Origin: Candidatus Gastranaerophilales bacterium
Lineage (GTDB): Bacteria; Cyanobacteriota; Vampirovibrionia; Gastranaerophilales; Gastranaerophilaceae
Direction: 5' to 3'
Length of the DNA stretch: 32,304 bases
Assembly (NCBI GenBank): GCA_944326455.1
Contig: CALVEA010000004.1
Coordinates: forward strand, 1 to 32,304
In this document: in pieces, positions 17,554 through 24,471 of the stretch
Numbering within the stretch: position 1 is the stretch's first letter
How the letters are laid out: every line of letters begins with the position of its first letter
Made by a program: the position numbers and the translations under genes
The notes under the pieces: generated by a model
What the model was told of the DNA's origin: nothing
Seen by the model: only the letters and a program-made list of their open reading frames with translations
Databases searched by the model: none

Positions 17554-19149
17554 TTAGTCGTCATCATGTGTATATCTGATACGTCCGACTTGATTAATTT
17601 CGATTGGCTTTTTTTGCTCTTTTATGTATTCGCTGGTCATAACATCTTTATCATAAGGTAAGGTTTGAATATACATATCTTCCGGGGCAAGAATGTTATA
17701 ATCTGCGCCTGCTGACATTAAGAATTCATCAGTTACAATCTTATAGGTTTTGTCTTCTCTTGGGTTATCTATATCAATTTGGTGTTCTTTACCGTCTTTG
17801 TCTATAAAATTCATATTGACCAGTTTTCCTTCTTTAGGATTAACTGTATAGTTAAGACCGGAAACAGCCAGAAGCCCCGGTTTTAGAATAGGAGATGAGT
17901 AAGTGACTTCAACCGCTTTTTTAAAAGCTTCAACAAGTGTTTTTTCCGGAACATCGGCTACAACGACATAATCAAGGAAAGGTGCCATGTCCTTTATGTC
18001 TCGCGAATCAACAACTCCTTCATGGAAGAAATTTCTAACTCCGCTGTGGTGCCAAAGAGCTATATCTGAATTCGTTTTTTCCCGCATTATATCGCATACA
18101 AAGTTTGCGTGAGGGTTTTCTTCTGCAAGATTTTTCGGAGGCGGCGGAGCTTTCTTTATATATCCGACTTTTTCCGGTACTCCGAGTATGTTATCAAATA
18201 CATATTGGTTAATCATATTTTTGTAAAATAATCTTGTTTCGCCAATATTATTCTGAGCTTTTGTAATTACTCCGTCTTTGTCAAACGTAAGGTTTAACTG
18301 TCCGAAATAATTTCCGTCTCTGCCTGCTTCAGTGATAATTACAGGTTCTCCGGTTTTTGAATAGAATAAGTTTTCGCCTTCTTTAATCCCTTTGACAAGT
18401 TCGTGGGTATGTCCGCCGATTATAACGTCAATACCTTCAATCTTTTGAGCTACAATCTTATCACGTTTATGCCCGAGGTGGGATAGTAAGAAAATTTTAT
18501 TAACACCTTGTTCTTTTAGATTTTCGACTTCATCTTCAATCAATTCAATAGTATCATCCAAGTCATCAATTGAACAGTCTGTGTAGTAATTTGGATGTGT
18601 CAGCCGTTCAAGCATGTCCATAGGGCAAGCTCCGATTAAGCCTATTTTTTGCCCTTTAACATCAACAATAGTAGATTTTTTCAAATATGATTTTAAATCA
18701 GCTCTGCCAAATTTTTTAATATCCGCTTCATCTTGTTCTGAGAGCGGTGTCTGCTCAAAGTTAACGGTAAGCATCTCTCCGTTGAATCGTTTAATGGCTT
18801 CAATGCAATCTTTTTGAGACATATCAATTTCATGGTTTCCCAGAGCAGAAGCTTTAATTTCTGCGATATTTAAAAATTTGGTTGTAGCTAAGTGAATGCT
18901 TTCATTCTTCTCATCGCCGATGTCATTATCACCTGCAGAAAGTTTTAAGTCCCCTTTTATGCCGGATAAAATTCTCATCATATTATTTGTCTGTCCGTGT
19001 AAATCATTTACATACCCTACAGACATTTCGAAAGTATCTTTTTGTTGGTTGTTAGCTTTGAATACCGGTTGTTGTGAATAATTATACTTTGCCCTCTGAA
19101 AACCAGTATTTGCAACATTAAAGCTAATTTTCGGAATGTTTATATTCAT
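17554..19149 (-). CDS. 5'-nucleotidase/UshA-type metallophosphoesterase, paralogue 2
   Basis: A 531-residue paralogue of the next gene, 56 bp apart, clearly from a tandem duplication (long identical stretches such as 'NLTFDKDG' and 'ALGNHE'). All metal motifs are kept: 'VNDLHGQ', 'SAGDNDIGDE', 'ALGNHEID', 'LLSHLGHKRD' and 'GGHTHEL'. The C-terminal domain differs at the nucleoside site: 'WHHSGVRNFFHEG' has His where paralogue 1 has Asn, and 'FLMSAGADYNIL' lacks the second Phe. This suggests a changed substrate preference. As in paralogue 1, there is no signal peptide but a polar N-terminus with 'QPVFKANNQQ'. Confidence 0.88.
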   Translation of the reverse strand: MNINIPKISFNVANTGFQRAKYNYSQQPVFKANNQQKDTFEMSVGYVNDLHGQTNNMMRILSGIKGDLKLSAGDNDIGDEKNESIHLATTKFLNIAEIKASALGNHEIDMSQKDCIEAIKRFNGEMLTVNFEQTPLSEQDEADIKKFGRADLKSYLKKSTIVDVKGQKIGLIGACPMDMLERLTHPNYYTDCSIDDLDDTIELIEDEVENLKEQGVNKIFLLSHLGHKRDKIVAQKIEGIDVIIGGHTHELVKGIKEGENLFYSKTGEPVIITEAGRDGNYFGQLNLTFDKDGVITKAQNNIGETRLFYKNMINQYVFDNILGVPEKVGYIKKAPPPPKNLAEENPHANFVCDIMREKTNSDIALWHHSGVRNFFHEGVVDSRDIKDMAPFLDYVVVADVPEKTLVEAFKKAVEVTYSSPILKPGLLAVSGLNYTVNPKEGKLVNMNFIDKDGKEHQIDIDNPREDKTYKIVTDEFLMSAGADYNILAPEDMYIQTLPYDKDVMTSEYIKEQKKPIEINQVGRIRYTHDDD

Positions 19150-19216
19150 AGATTAAACCTTTTTCAATGATATTAAAATTCCTAAAAATAAAATTTGCCA
19201 TAATATTTACAATATT

Positions 19217-19828
19217 TTACAAAGAAAGGCATGTCAGCGCTTTTCTTAAAATTTCCTCCGGATTAGAGTTGTCATCAATGGTTTTTATAACTTTACCGAG
19301 AGCATCTTCAATTTCTTTATCCTCATAACCCAGAGAAAGAAGTATTGCTTGAGTATCACTAAGGGCTGGTGTTTGAGGAAGCGTAGATGAAGTAGTGCGC
19401 GGAAGTTCCGTTTTTATAAGTTTGTCTTTCAGCTCGAGAATTATTTTTTGAGCAAGCTTTGGACCTACCCCTTTTGCTCGGGTGAGTTCTTTGTAATTGC
19501 CGTCAATAACAAAAGATATTAAGTCACATGTATCAAATTCATTAAGAAGAGCAAGTGCCATTTTTGCTCCTACGCCGGAAACAGATAGCAGGATTTGAAA
19601 AATATCTCGGGTCTCTTTGGCGGAAAAACCGTAAAGAGCCATTAAATCTTCCCTGTGAATAAGAGAAAGATAAAATTTATGTTTTTCAATCTCTGAAGGA
19701 GTAAAATCAGAAAAGTCTTTTTCTGTTACTTCAAACATGTATCCGATTCCAGAAGCTTCTATTGTTAGAAAAGTTCCTTTAGAAGTTTTTCTTTTATCTG
19801 ATAAAAATCCTTTAATATAATCAAACAT
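19217..19828 (-). CDS. ruvA: Holliday junction branch migration protein RuvA
   Basis: A 203-residue junction-binding subunit of RuvAB. The N-terminal OB-fold opens 'MFDYIKGFLSDKRK' and includes 'SLIHREDLMALYGF'. Helix-hairpin-helix motifs follow: 'LLSVSGVGAKMALALL' and 'RAKGVGPKLAQKIILELKDKL'. The C-terminal three-helix domain that contacts RuvB is present ('ILLSLGYEDKEIEDAL'). Length is normal. No ruvB lies in the window. Confidence 0.95.
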   Translation of the reverse strand: MFDYIKGFLSDKRKTSKGTFLTIEASGIGYMFEVTEKDFSDFTPSEIEKHKFYLSLIHREDLMALYGFSAKETRDIFQILLSVSGVGAKMALALLNEFDTCDLISFVIDGNYKELTRAKGVGPKLAQKIILELKDKLIKTELPRTTSSTLPQTPALSDTQAILLSLGYEDKEIEDALGKVIKTIDDNSNPEEILRKALTCLSL

Positions 19829-19934
19829 AAATTCCTCTAAGCTAATTATATAATAAATCAGTAAGGAATAAAAACCTCTTTACAATAATTTATGTTTTGG
19901 TTATTATAATTAGGCAAACCAAAGAATAATATTC

Positions 19935-20024
19935 GGAGGAGTGCCAGAGCGGTTGATCGGAGCGGTCTTGAAAACCGTCGAACGTGCGAGCGTTCCGTGG
20001 GTTCGAATCCCACCTCCTCCTCCA
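19935..20024 (+). tRNA. tRNA-Ser (anticodon UGA), element integration target
   Basis: A full class II cloverleaf. The acceptor GGAGGAG (19935-19941) pairs with CTCCTCC (20014-20020). The anticodon stem GCGGU/ACCGU encloses loop CUUGAAA with UGA at 19969-19971. A long variable arm (GAACG ... CGTTC) and T-arm GTGGG-TTCGAAT-CCCAC complete it. CCA is encoded (20022-20024). The discriminator base is T (20021), where bacterial tRNA-Ser usually has G. The 3' end from 20001 onward is the attL core. Confidence 0.95.
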
Positions 20025-20033
20025 TTTAAAAAG
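20001..20033 (+). repeat. attL core (33-bp direct repeat)
   Basis: Identical over 33 bases to 30986-31018; the bases on either side differ (G/T before, A/C after). It covers the T-arm, acceptor 3' strand and CCA of tRNA-Ser, so the intact tRNA is rebuilt by element-derived sequence. Confidence 0.93.
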
Positions 20034-20054
20034 AGCCTGAAAAGGCTCTTTTTT
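20028..20054 (+). terminator. Terminator of tRNA-Ser supplied by the element
   Basis: AAAAAGAGCC (20028-20037) pairs perfectly with GGCTCTTTTT (20044-20053) across loop TGAAAA, ending in a T-run. Most of it lies past the att core, so the element brings its own terminator. Confidence 0.88.
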
Positions 20055-20099
20055 AGTGCATTTCCACCCTGTCCCCAAACTGCAAAAATGAGCCAAAAT

Positions 20100-20126
20100 A
20101 GTCCCAAAAGGGACTAAAAAGGGACT
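20100..20126. promoter_or_regulatory. Left cluster of GGGACT boxes, candidate integrase arm sites
   Basis: AGTCCC (20100-20105), GGGACT (20110-20115) and GGGACT (20121-20126), about 67-93 bp inside attL. The last two form a 17-bp segment found again at 30852-30868 beside attR. Mirrored clusters at both ends suggest binding by the integrase N-terminal domain or Xis. This function is inferred. Confidence 0.6.
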
Positions 20127-20189
20127 GCTGAAAAAATTTATTGATTTTAGAGGATTTCTGCAATCAGGCAAAATTCAACATTACATAAC

Positions 20190-20262
20190 GGTTTTTGCGG
20201 TAATTGCGGTCAATCCCAAGTAGCACATAGATTTCAGGATTTCCACCTGTAGTAATTGCGGT
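20190..20262. repeat. Left iteron-like repeats (GCGGTAATTGC)
   Basis: GCGGTAATTGC at 20197-20207 and GTAGTAATTGC at 20249-20259; TAATTGCGGT recurs at 20201-20210 and 20253-20262. The 29 bases 20190-20218 recur as an exact inverted copy at 26701-26729, upstream of the primase gene. A shared replication or regulatory protein is the likely ligand. Confidence 0.65.
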
Positions 20263-20365
20263 TAATGCCAATATTCATATAAATATTGGTCTGTTTTGTT
20301 ATGCCAAAATTCCGAAATCGGAAATAATATTAATAAATTACATAACCTTGCAACCCCAAAACCCT

Positions 20366-20461
20366 CTCATACCAATCGAAGTCAAGAATTTGGGAGCGTG
20401 TTTTTTAAAAACAGTTTATTATAAGTTTGTGTACCAAAGAACAAAGAAAGGAAACAAACTT
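20366..20461 (+). promoter_or_regulatory. Duplicated leader, copy 1 (before the OB-fold gene)
   Basis: Similar over about 95 bp to 20839-20933, including an exact 28-bp block (20407-20434 equals 20879-20906). The copy-to-copy offset is 472 bp for both the block and the start codons. The block contains a -10-like TATTATAAG, and AAAGGAAAC precedes each start. It probably carries promoter, 5' UTR and ribosome site together. Confidence 0.7.
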
Positions 20462-20788
20462 ATGAAATTATTAAAATGTAATCAAGTTAAAGAATTATCA
20501 AACAATGAATTGCTGAAAGATAAGTCTCGTACTGAAATTTCAATCTGCGGAACCATTACTTCAACAATTCAAATACCAACAAAATCTAATCCATATAAAT
20601 TCATACGCTTTATAACGCTTGAAGACGAAACAGGTACAATAGATTGTGTTTGTTTTGACAGAGAAATAAAAAAGTTCGATAAATTATTGCAGATTAATAA
20701 TCAAGTTATTATTACAGGAGAAAAGTTCATAGATAGGGAAGAGCCTCCAACTCCAATAATTATGCAAAATGTCAAATTAGCAAAATAA
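20462..20788 (+). CDS. Small OB-fold nucleic-acid-binding protein
   Basis: A 108-residue protein. The middle ('EISICGTITSTIQIPTK...YKFIRFITLEDETGTIDCVCFDRE...VIITGEKF') is the strand pattern of the OB-fold tRNA_anti-like domain seen at the C-terminus of DnaE polymerases and in RecJ-type proteins. It probably binds single-stranded nucleic acid during element replication or repair. The ATG at 20462 has AAAGGAAAC upstream and matches the start position in the duplicated leader; a longer frame upstream is not coding. First gene of a rightward run. Confidence 0.72.
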   Translation: MKLLKCNQVKELSNNELLKDKSRTEISICGTITSTIQIPTKSNPYKFIRFITLEDETGTIDCVCFDREIKKFDKLLQINNQVIITGEKFIDREEPPTPIIMQNVKLAK

Positions 20789-20838
20789 TATTTTAATACT
20801 TTTTGCAAGATATACTAAATTTTAATTCTGAAATGCTT

Positions 20839-20933
20839 TCATAACAATCGAAACGATGAATTTGAGAGTAAGTTTTTGAAAAACAGTTTATTATAAGTTT
20901 GTGTACTCAAGAGCACAGAAAGGAAACAATCTT
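20839..20933 (+). promoter_or_regulatory. Duplicated leader, copy 2 (before the small membrane protein gene)
   Basis: Second copy of the leader at 20366-20461, with the 28-bp identical core at 20879-20906 and the same distance to the ATG. It implies that the two genes are switched on together. Confidence 0.7.
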
Positions 20934-21308
20934 ATGAAATGGTTAGCAATAGCTTTAGTAATCTACATTTTTATTAACGGCTTTATTGAAGAAGCTAAAA
21001 AGCGATTAAGCAGTTACAGTGACAATGACGGTTACTATGAGGAAGATGACTACAATGACAACGACGATTGGAATAATAATTATTCCTGCAATCAGCAAAC
21101 TTACGATAGTCCGCAATTTGACAATAGCTTTATTTCTCGCACTCAACCGCCTGAATATCATCATAAAGATACTAACGAATACAATATGTTGGTGCGTGTC
21201 AGGGGTGATAAATACGCAAGGCAGGAAGAAATTACTATTGAAGCACACAACATATTTGAAGCCCGACAAAAGGCTAAAAATATGGGTTACGACATTATTA
21301 GAAGTTAA
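20934..21308 (+). CDS. Small membrane-anchored protein with an acidic linker
   Basis: A 124-residue protein with no name I can give. Residues 3-18 form one membrane helix ('LAIALVIYIFINGFI'). An Asp/Glu/Asn/Tyr-rich linker follows (about 26-60), then a small alpha/beta C-terminal domain, 'YNMLVRVRGDKYARQ ... ITIEAHNIFEARQKAKNMGYDII', resembling small modules of the type 'IxVEAxxxxEAxxkAxxxGY'. The ATG at 20934 is preferred to the GTG at 20901 because it matches the leader duplication and has AAAGGAAAC upstream. Confidence 0.65.
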   Translation: MKWLAIALVIYIFINGFIEEAKKRLSSYSDNDGYYEEDDYNDNDDWNNNYSCNQQTYDSPQFDNSFISRTQPPEYHHKDTNEYNMLVRVRGDKYARQEEITIEAHNIFEARQKAKNMGYDIIRS

Positions 21309-21317
21309 GGAGGAAAT

Positions 21318-21962
21318 ATGAATACAACAGGTTACAATGAAATTGATTTAAAAAATTGGAAAAATTATCCTGAAATCAAAACTAACTCTTTCTGGGAGTA
21401 TGAAGTTAATACTTATGAGCAAATTTATAAAAGATACACTAAAAGAAATGATTTAGTTCTGAATATATTCTGTAATTCTGAATCCGCAAAAGAAGAAGCA
21501 AAAAAGCTAGATAGAAAATATCTTGAGATAGAAGATTACGAATATGATAATTCTTTGCGTGATGTAGTCAATAATAAATTAAAAGAACTTGAGCAAAAGA
21601 ATATTCAGCTATTATTACTCACTCCTGATGTAACTGATATTAGAGCAAGTAAGACAGAAGAATTTTTCAACACATTCAAACAATTTGCAAAATTAGGCAT
21701 AGATAGCCTGGAGCAAGGTCGATTTGTCGTTTTAATAATCGGTAATACATATTCAAATTCAACTTTGCACCTTGAAGCTTTTGAATATGCTCAATTTCTT
21801 ACAAGTCATGGATTGCGTTTAAAAGCTCACATAGTTAAAGAAGTTTGGAAATGGTCAACTCTTGAATCTAGTACAGCAAAAGCCTTATGGCATTGTAGAG
21901 CCTTAAAGAGCGGATTTAATGTAGCTACCTTTAAGAATATTTTTATTTTTGAAAAGTTATAG
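21318..21962 (+). CDS. Degenerate DNA-methyltransferase-fold protein (catalytic motifs lost)
   Basis: A 214-residue protein. The layout follows an N4/N6 (Trm11-like) DNA methyltransferase: motif I at 'DLVLNIFCNSESAKEEAK', the catalytic-motif position at 'LLLLTPDVTDIRAS', then 'GRFVVLIIGNTYSN', 'LKAHIVKEVWKWS' and the closing 'LWHCRALKSGF ... NIFIFEK'. The usual DPFxGSG is NIFCNSE and the usual (S/T)PPY is TPDV, so AdoMet binding and catalysis are probably gone while the fold is kept. A strong GGAGG precedes the ATG. It may bind DNA, act as a decoy or be a subunit. The family call is from recalled patterns. Confidence 0.6.
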   Translation: MNTTGYNEIDLKNWKNYPEIKTNSFWEYEVNTYEQIYKRYTKRNDLVLNIFCNSESAKEEAKKLDRKYLEIEDYEYDNSLRDVVNNKLKELEQKNIQLLLLTPDVTDIRASKTEEFFNTFKQFAKLGIDSLEQGRFVVLIIGNTYSNSTLHLEAFEYAQFLTSHGLRLKAHIVKEVWKWSTLESSTAKALWHCRALKSGFNVATFKNIFIFEKL

Positions 21963-22001
21963 ACAAAGAAAAGATAAAACTATAAAAATAGCAGAGGTAA
22001 T

Positions 22002-22688
22002 ATGAACAAAGAAGAATTAAAGAAAATCTTACAATATCATGCAAAAGGTTCACTGATTACAATAGGCGGTCGTCCTGCTATGGGTAAAAGAACATTTGCT
22101 TTGAATTTAGTTGAACTATTCTGTAAAGAAGGTTATAAATGCTTGTATGTAACAGATTACAATAAACAAATAATTACAGAAATGTTATTAAAAATAGTTG
22201 CAAATCCAAACAGGCAGGAAAGTTTAGAGATACAAACAGAAAATTTCACGCAAGCAGTAAAAGAACTAAGCAGTTGGAATTTGTTTATAAAATCTACAGA
22301 ATTTTGCAGGATAAAAAATATCAAACAAATAATACAGAACTACAAACCTGATTATTTGTTCATCAACATACATATTAACAGCAGGAATAGACTAAGTTCT
22401 GAAAAATTGAGGGAAATATCAGAGCAGAATAATTTAATAATCTTTGTAATAGCAAATACACGCAGGGAACCTCGCAACACAACAAACTATTATCCAAAAT
22501 TTACAGATTTACGAGATAAAAATCTTGTGAAATATTCGGATGTGGTCTTATTGCTCTATCGGGAAGATTATTACAACTGTGACATTCCTGACGATAGAAG
22601 AAATATCATAGAGATAATTCAGGCGAAACCTGAAAATAATTCAATCAAATTGAAATTTAATAGAAAAACTGGAAAAATCGGAACATAA
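22002..22688 (+). CDS. DnaB-like RecA-fold protein with altered Walker motifs
   Basis: A 228-residue protein matching the C-terminal (motor) domain of DnaB without the N-terminal collar: 'LITIGGRPAMGKRTFALNL' at the P-loop, 'YLFINIHIN' at Walker B, and 'FTDLRD...VKYSDVVLLLYREDYYN' at the DLR(E/D)SG...D motif. The P-loop Thr/Ser after GK is Arg30, and the Walker B Asp is Asn122. ATP hydrolysis is therefore doubtful. It lies 39 bp after the degenerate methyltransferase. It could load or block the host replicative helicase; this is inference. Confidence 0.72.
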   Translation: MNKEELKKILQYHAKGSLITIGGRPAMGKRTFALNLVELFCKEGYKCLYVTDYNKQIITEMLLKIVANPNRQESLEIQTENFTQAVKELSSWNLFIKSTEFCRIKNIKQIIQNYKPDYLFINIHINSRNRLSSEKLREISEQNNLIIFVIANTRREPRNTTNYYPKFTDLRDKNLVKYSDVVLLLYREDYYNCDIPDDRRNIIEIIQAKPENNSIKLKFNRKTGKIGT

Positions 22689-22784
22689 AATTAAAAATCT
22701 TTTTAAGAGACAGAATAAAGGCAGTTGTAAGCTAAAGTGGGTAAAAACCTACAGTTAAGAATAGAAAATTATTTGGAGGTAAAA

Positions 22785-23207
22785 ATGTACTTAACAAAAG
22801 ATGAACTAACTATATTGCAGGGCTTGAAAGAAAACTTAAGCTATGCGGAAATAAGCCGAAAGTTAAATGAACCGCTTCGCACCTGCGACAGCAGGGTGAA
22901 TTCCCTATATCAAAAGTACGGAGTAGATAATAGAAAAGATTTAGTCAAAAAGGCAAACCTTGATAAGGTCGAAATTGCAAGGATTGATAATATTCCCTAC
23001 TGGCAATATGAGGGAACACAGCTTGTACAAAAAATTCCTGTTTGTAAAAGAGATGTTGAACGGCTATTAAAATTACTGGAAAATGAAGATGAAAAAGAAA
23101 AATTCAATCTGGTGTATTCATCAAATTACCTGTACAAATTTATGTATTTAGAAATGCCGAGCGGTAAAGAATACATCCAAAGAAACAAAATCATAAATAA
23201 AACTTAA
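22785..23207 (+). CDS. LuxR/sigma-region-4 type helix-turn-helix protein
   Basis: A 140-residue protein. Residues 3-55 carry a GerE/LuxR-type HTH ('LTKDELTILQGLKENLSYAEISRKLN ... VNSLYQKYGVDNRKDLV'). The C-terminal 80 residues are not recognised. There is no receiver domain, so it is probably a constitutive or partner-controlled regulator of the element. The start is the ATG at 22785, with GGAGGT six bases upstream. It ends at a two-way terminator shared with ung. Confidence 0.72.
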   Translation: MYLTKDELTILQGLKENLSYAEISRKLNEPLRTCDSRVNSLYQKYGVDNRKDLVKKANLDKVEIARIDNIPYWQYEGTQLVQKIPVCKRDVERLLKLLENEDEKEKFNLVYSSNYLYKFMYLEMPSGKEYIQRNKIINKT

Positions 23208-23229
23208 AGGCTCCTAAAATGGAGCCTTT
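23206..23229. terminator. Bidirectional terminator between the HTH gene and ung
   Basis: AAAGGCTCC (23206-23214) pairs perfectly with GGAGCCTTT (23221-23229), loop TAAAAT, with A-run and T-run on the two sides so it can serve both converging genes. Confidence 0.82.
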
Positions 23230-23238
23230 TCACATATT

Positions 23239-23982
23239 TTAAGCTGTATGCCAGTTGATTATATCAGCATTATTAACCTCTAAAAATTCGTTGCATTCTT
23301 TGAAAGGTCTAAAATCAGTATCCTTAAAAGCAGGAACTTCGCCATTACAAATAGACTTCGTACAAGCCTGATAGTTATTTGACGGATGAGAAGAACGCAA
23401 GATTTTAACAAGAGGGAATTTCTCTTGATAATCTGCTTCCTGCTTAATTCCTTTATAAGCTAAAGCTTTCAGTTCATTTGCTTTTGCACCCCATAACATG
23501 ACTACTAAAGGCTGCTTATTCTCGGTCTTAACTTTAAGAAGCTTAGATATTACCTGATTTACAAAATTACGCCAAGCATTTATATAGAAGTCCTGATTGT
23601 CAGGTGCAAAGGTTAAGGCAGTATTGAACAACAAAACACCCTGCTTTTTCCAAGCTGACAAATTTGTATAACTGTTATCAATTCCTACATCTTCCTTGAT
23701 TTTACGAAAGATATTTAGTAATGAATCCTCCGCAGGAATTTCACCGTTATTGTAAGAAAATGCAAGCCCATGAGCTTTTGCCTCATCAGGGTAAGGGTCT
23801 TGACCGATAATCAACACTTTAACATCCTGTGGTTTTAATCCGTCAAATGCGTTGAATATATCGCTTTGACTTGGTCTTGTACATTCGTTGATACATTTCT
23901 GAATTTCTGATGTAAAAAGTTCTTCTACTTCCTGCCTTGTGAACCATTCATTCTTAATCAATATTTCTTTCAGAGCTTTCAT
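23239..23982 (-). CDS. ung: Uracil-DNA glycosylase, family 1
   Basis: A 247-residue enzyme that removes uracil from DNA. Motif A is 'IIGQDPYPDEAKAHGLAFS' with catalytic Asp62; 'LLFNTALTF' is the uracil-binding strand; 'VVMLWGAKANEL' and the leucine-loop motif 'SSHPSNNYQ' with His199 follow. Motif A has GQDPYP rather than the commoner GQDPYH, a variant known in some family-1 enzymes. The ATG at 23982 has AAAGGAAG upstream; a start at 24039 would add 19 residues and run into the operator. It is carried on the element and is transcribed away from the XRE repressor gene. Confidence 0.93.
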   Translation of the reverse strand: MKALKEILIKNEWFTRQEVEELFTSEIQKCINECTRPSQSDIFNAFDGLKPQDVKVLIIGQDPYPDEAKAHGLAFSYNNGEIPAEDSLLNIFRKIKEDVGIDNSYTNLSAWKKQGVLLFNTALTFAPDNQDFYINAWRNFVNQVISKLLKVKTENKQPLVVMLWGAKANELKALAYKGIKQEADYQEKFPLVKILRSSHPSNNYQACTKSICNGEVPAFKDTDFRPFKECNEFLEVNNADIINWHTA

Positions 23983-24031
23983 AACTTCCTTTCTTTTGTT
24001 TTTAGAACTTAGAGGCTTCATGCAAACATGT

Positions 24032-24073
24032 TTTACCACTTCTGTGAATATTTTAACGCATTACAGTGGTAAA
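24032..24073. promoter_or_regulatory. Candidate repressor operator between ung and the XRE gene
   Basis: TTTACCACT (24032-24040) and AGTGGTAAA (24065-24073) form a perfect 9-bp inverted repeat with a 24-bp spacer. It lies in the divergent promoter region next to an XRE gene. Control of both genes by the XRE protein is inferred. Confidence 0.5.
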
Positions 24074-24147
24074 TGCAAGTTTGATTGCGACTCTTGCGGT
24101 CTGTTTTAAAAGGATGAAATCACTTATTATTAACAACGAGGGCGGTA

Positions 24148-24471
24148 ATGGAAACTAATCTAGAAATAAAAAAATTATTAGGACAACGGATTAAAGAATT
24201 AAGGACAGGAAAAGGTCTTACACAGGAACAGCTTACAGAAAAGCTCAACATAGGACAGAGAACACTATCTAAAATTGAAAGAGGTAATGCCTTTGTTTCT
24301 GCTGAAACACTAGCCAAATTATTAACGGCTCTTGATATTGGAATTGATGAACTGTTTAACTTCGGCTACCTGCAAGAAAAAGAAATCTTAAAAGAAGAAT
24401 TAATCAACGCTATTCGTGATGAAAAGGTTGATATTGAAACCCTCTACAGAATTTATAAGTCGCTAAAATAA
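24148..24471 (+). CDS. XRE-family helix-turn-helix repressor
   Basis: A 107-residue DNA-binding protein. The Cro/C1-type HTH occupies about 10-65 ('LGQRIKELRTGKGLTQEQLTEKLNIGQRTLSKIERG'), followed by a short helical dimerisation tail ('EKEILKEELINAIRDEKVDIETLYRIYKSL'). There is no peptidase domain, so release from repression would need an anti-repressor or another signal, as in satellites. It faces ung across an inverted repeat and ends at a very strong terminator. Confidence 0.88.
   Translation: METNLEIKKLLGQRIKELRTGKGLTQEQLTEKLNIGQRTLSKIERGNAFVSAETLAKLLTALDIGIDELFNFGYLQEKEILKEELINAIRDEKVDIETLYRIYKSLK

Larger units (their letters stand above)
20025..20461. other. Gene-free left end of the element (attL control region)
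   Basis: No supported coding frame in 437 bp. It holds the post-tRNA terminator, three GGGACT-type boxes, iteron-like GCGGTAATTGC repeats and the first copy of a duplicated leader, all listed separately. Confidence 0.8.

Noticed and set aside
19890..20171. Leftward open frame across tRNA-Ser and attL
   Set aside because: It is antisense to a certain tRNA and has no family likeness; open frames over tRNA genes are chance.
20348..20461. Upstream extension of the OB-fold gene
   Set aside because: This stretch is part of the duplicated leader; the second copy shows that the start codon is at its end, with a good ribosome site there.
20366..20933. Direct repeats as a short CRISPR array
   Set aside because: Only two copies, each tied to a start codon, no spacer pattern and no cas genes.
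21019..21321. Thr/Met/Ile-rich frame overlapping the small membrane protein gene
   Set aside because: A frame-shifted shadow of the acidic GAC/GAT-rich linker in the real gene.
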